64,000 nucleotides of DNA, from positions 248,001-312,000 of the forward strand of contig DATGIL010000022.1 of assembly GCA_035295745.1 (NCBI GenBank), in the 5' to 3' direction. How positions within the stretch are numbered: the first letter of the stretch is position 1; each line of letters starts with the position of its first letter. Positions 16,488 through 24,805 of this stretch are shown in pieces. The DNA comes from JAIQFL01 sp035295745. GTDB lineage: Bacteria; Acidobacteriota; Terriglobia; Bryobacterales; Bryobacteraceae. Made by a program: the position numbers and the translations under genes. The notes under the pieces were generated by a model, which ran no database searches, was not told the DNA's origin, and was given only the letters and a program-made list of their open reading frames with translations.

Positions 16488-19400
16488 TTAGAAGTAAAAC
16501 TTCGCGACTACCTGCATATTGCGTTCGCCTTCCGTGCTGCGGATCTGGCCGAACAGCGTGGAGGTGATGGTCTGCGATGCCGGGCTCAGGAAGATGGGCG
16601 TGTTGAACAGATTAAACGCCTCTCCGCGAAGCTCGAAGTACTTGTGCTCGGTAATGTGGAACTGCTTGCTGAGCGAGAGGTCGAGGCGGCTCTGGCCGGG
16701 TCCGCGAACGACGCCGACACCGGCGTTGCCGAAGGTGTGGATCGCCGGGGAGGCATAAGCGGAAACATCGAGCCAGGCATTGCCCGGGCCCACGATGTGC
16801 TGATTGTTGGGAGTGCCGATCACGTTGGGACGGTCGCTGCGCGCGCCCGTACCGGAAGGATCGGTGGCCAGTTTGATGGTAAGCGGGAAGCCGGTGTGCG
16901 CGGTATAGATGCCGCCCACTTTCCAGCCGCCGACGAGCGCATCCACCGGCTTGCTCCAATTCGAGCCCATCTTGCGGCCGCGGCCGAAAGGCAGGTCATA
17001 TACGAACGACGGAACGAAGTTGAACTTCTCGTCGAAGTAGGTGGGACCGAATTCCGACTGTTGATTGAACAGGTTCTGCCAGTAAGCCGACTGGCTGCCC
17101 GCCTGGCCGCCCTGGCCGTAGTAGCCGATGGAATCGGACATACCGCGCGAGTAGGTGAAGGCCACCTGGTATTCCAGACCCATGCTGTAGCGCTTCCGCA
17201 GAGTGGTCTGCAGCGCATTGTACTTCTGCTTGGCGCAGGAGCAGGTACCCGAAATCTGGCCGATTTGCGAACGCAGCGACGACAGGTAGGGGCCCTGCAC
17301 TACGTTGCCGTCGATGATTTGATTCTGGAAGTACGGCATGGCCACCATCAGGTGCGTGCCGTGCTGTCCGACATAACCCACCGTGAGGACGTTGCCGCCC
17401 TTGATCTCATACTCCGCAGTGACGTTCCACTGCTGGACGACCGCAGGACGAACGTTCGGATCCCACAAGCGAATGGTCGCGCTGGCGAAGGGGTTCTTGG
17501 CGCTGACCGTCGACAAGCCTTGGTCGAGCGTGGTGCCTGGCAGTTGGTAAGCCGCGCCAGCGATGTTGTAGTTGTTCTCAAATTCCTGTTCCAGGGGCGG
17601 GTTGAGCGGCAGGCGAAGGTTCGTGCCGGTGCCTTCCAGGTAGGAAGACATGGTGAACGATCCGCGGACGACCATCTTCTTGGCAAGGATATCGGGCGTA
17701 TAGGCGAAGCCCACGCGCGGCTGGAAATCCTTCTTGAAGGTGTTGTACAGCGCGCGGCAATTGTCGTAGGGGCAGGGTTTGCCGGCGTCATATTCGGTTC
17801 CCGTGTACATGCCGAAGTTGGTTTGGCGATCCTTCACTTCAATCCACGGCGTGTGGTATTCCCAACGCAGGCCGAGGTTCAGCGTGAGGCTATTGGAAAC
17901 GCGCCAGTCATCCTGGAAATACAGGCCCCAGATGGTGGAGCGCTGTCCCCAGGTTCCGGCTTGCAATCCGCGGCCTTCGTCATCGGGAAGCCCGAGCATG
18001 AAGTCTGCTTCGCCGATGGTGGGAGTCGGATTCAGCGCGTTCTGTCCGGTAAATCGGCCGTTGAACGCGATGAAACCGGTGCGGCCGTTGTTGCCCGCGT
18101 AGAACACGTTGATCCATTCGCGAAGGGCCTGTCCGCCCATCTTCATCATGTGCCGTCCGCGAATCAGGGTCACGTTGTCGGCATAGTGGAAGGTGGTGTT
18201 GGCAAACACTTGCTGCGGGCCCACGTTCGCGTTGCCGAGACCGCTGATGTAGTTGAAGCCCTGGAGGCTGAGCAGGCCGGTGGGGACTCCCTGAATCCCG
18301 ACGGTGGTCGCAATATTGCCCAAGCCCTTATCGGCGCCGCCATTGTCGAGCAGCGTATTGTTGACGCCAAACCGTGCTTCGTTGACGACTCGCGGGCTGA
18401 AGGTGTGAGTCCAGTTGATCACCTCGTTCTGGAACGGCGAGAGATTGAAGCTGTTGTAGAACAGCGGGAAGGTATTCACGCCCGGGTTGTTCTGCATGCC
18501 ATGGGAGTAGCGGAAGCTCGCGTAATCGTTATCGCGGGGCTTCCAGTCCAGCTTGAAGTCGCCCTGGTCGGAGGTGATGTAGCTCGCGCTCCCATACGTG
18601 TAGTTGGGAGTCGTGATGGTAGAACCGGTAGGCTGCGGATAGTAAGCGGGGTTGTTCAGCAGCTTGACGGCTGCGGGGCTCAGCAGGCTTTGCGGGATGA
18701 TGTTGCCCGCGAAAGGAGCGCGGTTGCCGCTGGCGTCCACCGAAAAGGGATTGTAAAGCTGAATCACCTTGCCCACGGTGTTCGGGCCGGTAGTGCTAAG
18801 CAAAGACGAGAAATCGCCGTTGCGCCATGCCGTTGGCATCAAAGTGGCCGAACTCAGAGTCGTCGGAGTGGCCTGGCGCAATCCCTGGTAGTCGGCAAAG
18901 AAGAAGAGTTTGTCTTTGACGATGCGTCCGCCGCCAGTGCCGCCGAACTGGTTCCAGCGGAGCGGTGTGCGCGGCAGGTTTTGCCAGTTGCGGCCCCAGT
19001 TCCCCGCATTGAGCTGATCGTTGCGGAAATACTCGAAGACATCGCCGTGGAACGCGTTGGTCCCCGACTTGATTACGACGTTGACGATTCCGCCTTGGAA
19101 ATTGCCGAATTCGGCTGAGGCGTTGTTGGTGATCAGCTTGAACTCTTCGATCGCATCGGGATTCGGCTGATACGAGACCAGATTATCCGATGTGAAGTTG
19201 TTGTCGACACCATCGAGCAGGAAGTTGTTGGATTCCTCGCGGTTGCCGTTCACATACGGTCGGCCGCCGCCAGTGGTGCGCAAGCCATTGTTGAAGCTCG
19301 CTGGGTCGGGTGTGGTCACGCCCGCAGTCAGGAGCGTGAGAGCAACCGGGTTGCGGCTGATGAGTGGGGTGTTTTCGATGGTTTGCGAAGCAATCACCGC

Positions 19401-19799
19401 GCCGACTTGTGTGGTGTCGGTCTGGAGAACTGGAGCTTCGCCGGTAACCGTGACCGTCTCCTGCACCGCGCCCACTTGCATGGCGACGTCCAAGCGGGCT
19501 CTTTGGTTGACTTCGAGTGTGAATTCCGAATTCAGATAGGCCTTGAAGCCAGTGGCTTCTACCTTGAGTTCGTAACGGCCGATCGGAATGCGGGGGAACG
19601 CATATATCCCATCATCGTTCGTCTTGGTCACCCATGGTGTTTGGCGATCCAGATCCTTGGCGGTAACTGTGGCGCCCACGATCGAGCTGCCCGATGGGTC
19701 GGTGACACGGCCCGTGATACCTGCGCTGACTTCCTGGGACATCAGTGGCAAGGTCCCAAGGCCGGCCAATGCGGACAACAGAAGCAATTTCTTCATCAT
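16488..19799 (-). CDS. Oar-like TonB-dependent outer-membrane receptor 1
   Basis: About 1103 residues. A signal peptide (KLLLLSALAGLGTLPLMS) is followed by a carboxypeptidase-regulatory-like beta domain with GRVTDPSGSSIVGATVTAKD (about 30-50) and IPIGRYELKVEATGFK, then a plug domain (EAPVLQTDTTQVGAVI) and a large beta barrel full of aromatic and Gly/Asn turns. The last residue is Phe in VVAKFYF, the usual outer-membrane signature. The first ATG, preceded by AGGGGG, is at 19799; a TTG one codon earlier is less likely. The ligand is unknown; such receptors are expanded in Acidobacteria for oligosaccharide or protein uptake. Confidence 0.88.
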   Translation of the reverse strand: MMKKLLLLSALAGLGTLPLMSQEVSAGITGRVTDPSGSSIVGATVTAKDLDRQTPWVTKTNDDGIYAFPRIPIGRYELKVEATGFKAYLNSEFTLEVNQRARLDVAMQVGAVQETVTVTGEAPVLQTDTTQVGAVIASQTIENTPLISRNPVALTLLTAGVTTPDPASFNNGLRTTGGGRPYVNGNREESNNFLLDGVDNNFTSDNLVSYQPNPDAIEEFKLITNNASAEFGNFQGGIVNVVIKSGTNAFHGDVFEYFRNDQLNAGNWGRNWQNLPRTPLRWNQFGGTGGGRIVKDKLFFFADYQGLRQATPTTLSSATLMPTAWRNGDFSSLLSTTGPNTVGKVIQLYNPFSVDASGNRAPFAGNIIPQSLLSPAAVKLLNNPAYYPQPTGSTITTPNYTYGSASYITSDQGDFKLDWKPRDNDYASFRYSHGMQNNPGVNTFPLFYNSFNLSPFQNEVINWTHTFSPRVVNEARFGVNNTLLDNGGADKGLGNIATTVGIQGVPTGLLSLQGFNYISGLGNANVGPQQVFANTTFHYADNVTLIRGRHMMKMGGQALREWINVFYAGNNGRTGFIAFNGRFTGQNALNPTPTIGEADFMLGLPDDEGRGLQAGTWGQRSTIWGLYFQDDWRVSNSLTLNLGLRWEYHTPWIEVKDRQTNFGMYTGTEYDAGKPCPYDNCRALYNTFKKDFQPRVGFAYTPDILAKKMVVRGSFTMSSYLEGTGTNLRLPLNPPLEQEFENNYNIAGAAYQLPGTTLDQGLSTVSAKNPFASATIRLWDPNVRPAVVQQWNVTAEYEIKGGNVLTVGYVGQHGTHLMVAMPYFQNQIIDGNVVQGPYLSSLRSQIGQISGTCSCAKQKYNALQTTLRKRYSMGLEYQVAFTYSRGMSDSIGYYGQGGQAGSQSAYWQNLFNQQSEFGPTYFDEKFNFVPSFVYDLPFGRGRKMGSNWSKPVDALVGGWKVGGIYTAHTGFPLTIKLATDPSGTGARSDRPNVIGTPNNQHIVGPGNAWLDVSAYASPAIHTFGNAGVGVVRGPGQSRLDLSLSKQFHITEHKYFELRGEAFNLFNTPIFLSPASQTITSTLFGQIRSTEGERNMQVVAKFYF

Positions 19800-19833
19800 C
19801 AAAGCCCCCTATTTATTTTCCGTACTGGAGCGG

Positions 19834-19839
19834 ATTATA
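19834..19839 (-). promoter_or_regulatory. Probable -10 box of receptor 1
   Basis: Read on the minus strand the site is TATAAT, 34 bases upstream of the receptor start codon and preceded by TGA. A -35 element 17 bases upstream (TTACAT) is poor, so expression may rely on an activator or on the local AT-rich DNA. The leader would be about 28 bases. Confidence 0.5.
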
Positions 19840-20040
19840 TCAGGATAAAAGGTCAAATGTAACCGAAATTTGACAATGCTCTGCGGGAATTTAAGTGTAA
19901 CAGGTGAAAGGACTTGGGCAACGTGAGCGGCTCCCGTTTTTCACAGAATTTCTACGGTTTTCGGTAGCGTGGAGAGGCTCGCATCGCGCTGCGGCAACCC
20001 GGTTTGACGCGGGCAAAACCTTTGGGATACACTCAGGCCC

Positions 20041-21150
20041 GTGGATAGACGACTCTTCCTGCACGTCGCGGCGGCAGCACCTATGCTCGCAATGCCCGCT
20101 GACGAGCCAGTATACAAAGTAGTCACGCATTTCCAACCGGCTGCCGTACCAGGCATGCCCGGCGCGTATCCGGGCCAGATGGTTCGGGTTCACGCCGAGC
20201 GATCCGTGGACGTTCAATCGGGGCAGGCTGACAAAGCGATTGTCAAGGAGATGCTGGCGCGCGGAATCACGGGGTTGACCGGCGATTCGCGCGTGGAAGA
20301 CGCTTGGGCGCGATTCATTTCGCCGAAAGATGTGGTGGGCATCAAGGTAAATTGCTCGGGAGCGCCGCGCATCTGCTCGTCTCCCGAGATTGTGGCGGGC
20401 ATCGCGGAGAATCTGGTCGCCATCGGCGTGCCAGCAAAACAGATCTGGGTGTACGAGCGCTTCGACAACCAGTTGCGGAGCGTTGGGTATGGGAAGTCTC
20501 TTCCGGCGGGAGTGAATATCGCCGCGGCGGAGGCCAATCGCGGCTCTGTGCTTGGTTATGATCCGCACACTTACGTGGAGACCAGCTTCTTCGGTGAAGA
20601 AGACACGCGCTCGAATCTGGTACGTATGGTGGCCGATACCTTCACCAAGATCGTTAACGTCCCGGTGACGAAGGAGCACCAGGCCGCGGGCGTCACCGGC
20701 GCACTGAAAAACATTGCGTACGGTAATTTTTCCAATGTAGACCGATCGCACCGATTCGAAAAAACCAACACCAAAACATTCATAGGCACCTTGGCAGCGA
20801 CCGAGCCGGTGCGCTCGCGAGTGGTGTTGAATGTGATGGACGGCTTGCACGGAGTCTGGCATGCCGGCCCGTTCAGCGAGAATCCGCGCTTCCGTTTCTA
20901 CCCCAAACAGATCTGGTTCGGCACCGATCCGGTGACGATGGATCACCAGCTATTGGATCTGATCGAGGAGAAGCGCAAGGAGGAAGGCGCCAACTCGCTC
21001 TTCGACCGTTCGAAGGAACACCTGGGCGACAATCGGGACCCAAACAAGAATCGGTTTTTGCGGGAGCCCGGGCACATCGAGTACGCCTCCAAATTGGGGC
21101 TGGGCATCTTCGACAGCGCGAAGATCCACGTCAAGAGGATCGAACTGTAA
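20041..21150 (+). CDS. DUF362-domain protein, exported
   Basis: The 369-residue protein starts with GTG and a short leader (RRLFLHVAAAAPMLAMPA) that begins with an RR pair, a Tat-like feature. The DUF362 core is seen in DVVGIKVNCSGAPRICSSPE (about 98-117), TFTKIVNVPVTKEHQAAGVT and ALKNIAYGNFSN (about 200-240), and FGTDPVTMDHQLLDL near 300. DUF362 proteins have no firmly assigned activity; some relatives carry ferredoxin domains, but none is present here. It leads an operon: the next gene's ATG overlaps this stop codon by one base. Confidence 0.85.
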   Translation: MDRRLFLHVAAAAPMLAMPADEPVYKVVTHFQPAAVPGMPGAYPGQMVRVHAERSVDVQSGQADKAIVKEMLARGITGLTGDSRVEDAWARFISPKDVVGIKVNCSGAPRICSSPEIVAGIAENLVAIGVPAKQIWVYERFDNQLRSVGYGKSLPAGVNIAAAEANRGSVLGYDPHTYVETSFFGEEDTRSNLVRMVADTFTKIVNVPVTKEHQAAGVTGALKNIAYGNFSNVDRSHRFEKTNTKTFIGTLAATEPVRSRVVLNVMDGLHGVWHAGPFSENPRFRFYPKQIWFGTDPVTMDHQLLDLIEEKRKEEGANSLFDRSKEHLGDNRDPNKNRFLREPGHIEYASKLGLGIFDSAKIHVKRIEL

Positions 21151-22073
21151 TGCTGTTTCTGGCGGCGGCTTTACCTGTGCTGTTCTGGAGCGCCGCTCCG
21201 GACACGGCCCCGGCGCTGAAGGATGCCGGAATCACGCACATTGCGGTGCCGGCCTCGCGGGCCGAATCGTGGAAGAGCGTCGCGGGCCTGACCGTTGAGA
21301 CGGCGGATCCGCAGAAGGCGGTGAAACTGGAATCGCCGGGTGTGGAGTATCGCGCGGACCAGGCGTCGGCATCGCGCGCGCCGTGGCTCGATTCGAATGG
21401 CTGGCAGTTTCTGCGGCAGCCGCAGGGGCGATTCTATTACGACGTAAAGGGAGGCGCTGCGGCGCTTGCTGCAGCGGAAGCCTTCAGTTATGGGGTGACG
21501 GCGTGGGTGTCGACGGACAATGCCGGGCTCAAGCCCTTGGCTCAGATGCTGGAGTTTTTGCGGGGAGTGCAGGGCGAGCCGATGCCGCCGGTCGCGGACA
21601 TCGGGCTAATCGATGATGGAACGGACGTGACCGCGGAGGTGATGAACCTGATGCTGCGGCACAATCTGCTGTTCCGGGTGGTCTCCGCGCCGGATTCCCA
21701 CTTGAAGTTGAATGTGCGCATCGGGTCGAAAGAGTATCCGGCCGCGGACGCGCAGGACCCCGGTGCGATGGCGCAGATCATTCGCGGCAATCTCACGGAC
21801 GAGAAGCGCTCGCTGCGAATTTACGGCAGTCCCGTGGTGATCGGGCGGCTCACCGGTTCGAACGGCCATGTGCGCGTGCAGTTGCTGAATTACTCCGGAG
21901 CGACACGCAAGGTGGATGGGCTGCGCGTGCGGGTTTTGGGGAGCTATCCGATGCACCATGCCGCAGCGGCGGGCTCCTCACCGGAACTTCAGGACTATAC
22001 GGTGGAGAAGGACGCGACCGAGTTCACTCTGCCCGAATTGAAGACCTTTGCGGTAATCGATCTTTCGAGGTGA
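21150..22073 (+). CDS. Exported protein of unknown function, middle gene of the DUF362 operon
   Basis: A 307-residue protein with a signal peptide (MLFLAAALPVLFWSAAPDTA). I recognise no family. The middle has an alpha/beta look (VADIGLIDDGTDVTAEVMNL), and the C-terminal third (HVRVQLLNYSGATRKVDGLR, then FTLPELKTFAVIDLSR) reads like the beta-sandwich that ends many glycoside hydrolase or glutamine-amidotransferase-like proteins. No catalytic residues are evident. Its start overlaps the DUF362 stop and its own stop lies two bases before the deacetylase start, so the three proteins are probably made together. Confidence 0.7.
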   Translation: MLFLAAALPVLFWSAAPDTAPALKDAGITHIAVPASRAESWKSVAGLTVETADPQKAVKLESPGVEYRADQASASRAPWLDSNGWQFLRQPQGRFYYDVKGGAAALAAAEAFSYGVTAWVSTDNAGLKPLAQMLEFLRGVQGEPMPPVADIGLIDDGTDVTAEVMNLMLRHNLLFRVVSAPDSHLKLNVRIGSKEYPAADAQDPGAMAQIIRGNLTDEKRSLRIYGSPVVIGRLTGSNGHVRVQLLNYSGATRKVDGLRVRVLGSYPMHHAAAAGSSPELQDYTVEKDATEFTLPELKTFAVIDLSR

Positions 22074-22075
22074 CC

Positions 22076-23392
22076 ATGAGAGCTACCCGAATCGCCGCGT
22101 CTCTTTTACTGGTTATGACGCCTTTTGCCTTTGGCCAGCCGAAATATGACCTGTTGCTGCAGGGCGGGCACGTGATCGATCCCAAAAATGGAATCAGCGC
22201 GGTCCGCGATGTCGCGATCAAAGATGGAGCCATCGCCGCCGTGGGGCAGCGCTTGAATGCGGCGGACGCGTTGAAGACGGTGGACGTCTCGGGGCTTTAC
22301 GTGACACCGGGACTTGTGGACATTCATGTCCACGTATTCGCGGGCACGGGCGAGCGCGCGTCCTATGCGGGCGATAACAGCTTGTACCCGGACGGTTACA
22401 CGTTCCGCGTGGGTGTGACGACGGTGGCGGACGCCGGCTGTGCGGGCTGGCGCAACTTCGAAGCGTTCAAGGAACACGTGATCGATCGCGCCAAGACGCG
22501 GGTGTTCGCGTTCCTCAATATCGTGGGCAACGGCATGCGGGGCGGGAAGTATGAGAACGATCTCGCGGACATGGAAGCGGCGCCCGCGGCGGAGATGGCC
22601 AAGAAGTACAAGGGCCTGATCGTGGGAATCAAGACGGCACACTACACAGGGCCGGAGTGGACGCCGGTGGAGCACGCAGTGCAGGCGGGCACGATGGCGA
22701 ATATTCCGGTGATGGTGGATTTTGGCACAGACCATCCGGAGCGTCCCCTGGCCGATCTGGTGACGAAGAAACTGCGCCCCGGCGATATCTACACGCACTG
22801 CTACTCGGGCCTGCGGCATGAGTTGGACGATACGGGGCATGTCAATCCGGGGATGATCGCGGGTCGCGAACGCGGCGTGATTTTCGATGTGGGGCACGGC
22901 GGAGGGAGCTTCGCGTGGCGGATTGCGGTGCCGGCGATGCAGCAGAAGTTCTATCCCGATTCGATCTCGACGGACCTGCACATCGGCAGCATGAACTCCG
23001 GCATGAAAGACATGCTGAATGTCATGGACAAGTTCCTGGCGATGGGGATGAAGCTGGATGACGTGATCGTGCGGTCGACGTGGAATCCGGCGAAGGAGAT
23101 TCATCATGAGGAACTGGGGAATCTGTCGGTAGGATCGATTGCGGATGTCACGGTGTTGCGCGTGGAAAACGGCAAGTTCGGATTTACGGACATGTACGGG
23201 GCACGGCTGTCAGGCACGCAGAAGCTGAGCTGCGAGCTGACGGTCCACAACGGGAAGGTGGTCTACGATTTGAATGGGATCACGCGTCCCGAGTGGACGA
23301 CGCTGCCCGCGGGATATCGGGAGACGGGCGATGCGGCATGGGACGCGGTGACTCCCGCACGTCGAGGCGGACGGGCGGCGGAGAAGAAGTAA
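22076..23392 (+). CDS. Secreted amidohydrolase/deacetylase-type metallohydrolase
   Basis: The 438-residue enzyme has a signal peptide (IAASLLLVMTPFAFGQ). It carries the amidohydrolase pattern: a beta-sandwich start (YDLLLQGGHVIDPKNGISAV), the metal motif VDIHVHVF (about 80-87), a likely bridging Lys in GIKTAHYTG, His in YTHCYSG, and the closing VGSIADVTVLRVENGKFG. This matches the deacetylase subgroup related to dihydroorotase and D-aminoacylase. The start at 22076 was chosen over a GTG two codons earlier because GAGG precedes it at good spacing. Catabolism of an N-acyl or cyclic amide compound outside the cytoplasm is likely. Confidence 0.82.
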   Translation: MRATRIAASLLLVMTPFAFGQPKYDLLLQGGHVIDPKNGISAVRDVAIKDGAIAAVGQRLNAADALKTVDVSGLYVTPGLVDIHVHVFAGTGERASYAGDNSLYPDGYTFRVGVTTVADAGCAGWRNFEAFKEHVIDRAKTRVFAFLNIVGNGMRGGKYENDLADMEAAPAAEMAKKYKGLIVGIKTAHYTGPEWTPVEHAVQAGTMANIPVMVDFGTDHPERPLADLVTKKLRPGDIYTHCYSGLRHELDDTGHVNPGMIAGRERGVIFDVGHGGGSFAWRIAVPAMQQKFYPDSISTDLHIGSMNSGMKDMLNVMDKFLAMGMKLDDVIVRSTWNPAKEIHHEELGNLSVGSIADVTVLRVENGKFGFTDMYGARLSGTQKLSCELTVHNGKVVYDLNGITRPEWTTLPAGYRETGDAAWDAVTPARRGGRAAEKK

Positions 23393-23395
23393 GCG

Positions 23396-23542
23396 ACGTG
23401 GCGCAGAGACTCTTCTCTGCCGTCTCGACACTACTGTCGAGACTTTTCGGAGCGCGGCGAAGCTATTGGAGGCGAGTTTCGTGGGCCCGCGAAAAGCGTC
23501 GAGATGAGTCTCGACGCGGCAAACAGGAGTGTTTGCGCCACG
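23396..23542. repeat. Structured intergenic repeat, copy 2
   Basis: It begins CGTGGCGCAGAGACTCTTCT (23397) and ends AGTGTTTGCGCCACG (23542), nearly the same borders as copy 1. Two internal hairpins are perfect: 9-bp stem 23422-23430/23435-23443 and 9-bp stem 23496-23504/23509-23517, each with a 4-base loop. The stem sequences differ from copy 1 while the pairing is kept. It fills the gap between the convergent deacetylase and HgdB-like genes. Confidence 0.75.
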
Positions 23543-24805
23543 TCAGCGCTGGTAGCTTCGCGCCAGCTCCATGTAGACGCCTAAGTCGCGATCGAGGTCT
23601 GACTGAGTGCCGTCGAAATAGAAGTTACGAATCGGAATGCCGCCTAAGTCGCGACTGATGCGCGGGTAGATGGCCTCACACACGATTCCATTCATACAAG
23701 TGAACGGACTGATATCAATGATCCCCGCCGCACCCTTTTTCGCCAGATAGACTACCTTGCCGACATTCAGTACCATCTCGCCGAAGGCGCCTTCGCGCGG
23801 CAGATAGGGGCGCGCGCATTCGAGGACCTCGTAGATATCGGGCTCCTCGCGGCCGGCGAAGTCCTGCTCAAAAGGCTCCAGGAGCACGTGCTCGTCGTGC
23901 TTCTGGACGCGCTTTCGGATCCAGGCGCCGAGAGCTTCAGCCGTCCAGATCCGGCCCTCCAGCTTGAGCTTGCGGAAGTGCTCGGAATTGGTGTACCAGA
24001 TCCACTCCACCAGGTCGGAAAGCCACGCCTCGGCGCCGTAGCCTTCCAGCGAGCGAATCAGATTCTCATTCGAGAAGGTGTTCAGCCGGCAGAAGATCTC
24101 GCCGACGATGCCGATGAGAGGCAAGGTGCGCGTGCGGACGCTCCACGCGGCGCGGAGTTTGCGAAAGCGATCGCGGCATCGCACCATGCACGCGGTCAGC
24201 GCGCGCAGTTGCGGGCCAGGTTCCGGCGGAATCGCTTCGAGCGTGCTGCAAAGATCTGCCAGCCCCTCCTCGTACACTGCCTCGGTATCGCCGCGCCGCT
24301 CTTCGTAAGGGCGATTCATGAGCAGCAGCTTCCCGAGCAAGTCGGCGCAGAGGAGCGCACGCCAGCCGGTGCGCACGAAGACTCCGGCCAGGGTTCCGAG
24401 GCCGTCATAGGCGTTCTGGCTGGTGGGCGAGAGGATCTCCACCGAACTGTAGCCATTGGCATTCAGCACCTGGCGCAGATAGGGAGCATATTGGCCGAAG
24501 CGGCAGGGCCCTTGCGCTGTCGGCATGAAGAACGCGACGCGCTCTGGGTCGGTGCCGGGCGTCTCCAGCACCTTCATGAAGTCCCCCACGGTCACCTTAG
24601 CCGGGTAGCATTCGTCGCCCGAGGTATAGTGCGCGCCGAGCTCCCGCGTACGGCCGTCCGAAGGAGGCGTGGGCTCGGCATCCAGACCGATGGCGCGCAG
24701 GGCCGAGGCAAAGGCGCGCGCGCTGCCATACGCCATCGGCGGAATGTAGATGCGCTTGCCCTTTATTGCAGGAGCGGTACCGTCTCCGCTGACGATTGGT
24801 AGCAT
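23543..24805 (-). CDS. HgdB-like (2-hydroxyglutaryl-CoA dehydratase D-component type) protein
   Basis: A 420-residue protein related to the C-terminal part of large acyl-CoA dehydratase activase-like proteins. Conserved Cys occur in SGDECYPAK (about 63-71), GPCRFGQY (about 98-105) and SPFTCMNGIVCE (about 380), which could bind a 4Fe-4S cluster. The opening IYIPPMAYGSARAFASALRA is the family's usual entry strand and helix. It overlaps the upstream activase by 43 bases in the -1 frame. In many bacteria the two parts are one chain of about 1400 residues; together they make 1440 here. The reaction is unknown; relatives perform ATP-driven low-potential electron transfer. Confidence 0.8.
   Translation of the reverse strand: MLPIVSGDGTAPAIKGKRIYIPPMAYGSARAFASALRAIGLDAEPTPPSDGRTRELGAHYTSGDECYPAKVTVGDFMKVLETPGTDPERVAFFMPTAQGPCRFGQYAPYLRQVLNANGYSSVEILSPTSQNAYDGLGTLAGVFVRTGWRALLCADLLGKLLLMNRPYEERRGDTEAVYEEGLADLCSTLEAIPPEPGPQLRALTACMVRCRDRFRKLRAAWSVRTRTLPLIGIVGEIFCRLNTFSNENLIRSLEGYGAEAWLSDLVEWIWYTNSEHFRKLKLEGRIWTAEALGAWIRKRVQKHDEHVLLEPFEQDFAGREEPDIYEVLECARPYLPREGAFGEMVLNVGKVVYLAKKGAAGIIDISPFTCMNGIVCEAIYPRISRDLGGIPIRNFYFDGTQSDLDRDLGVYMELARSYQR

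Noticed and set aside
16644..19118. 824-codon open frame on the strand opposite receptor 1
   Set aside because: It is antisense to a well-supported receptor gene, lacks any family motif or ribosome site, and follows from the high GC content and codon bias of the gene beneath.
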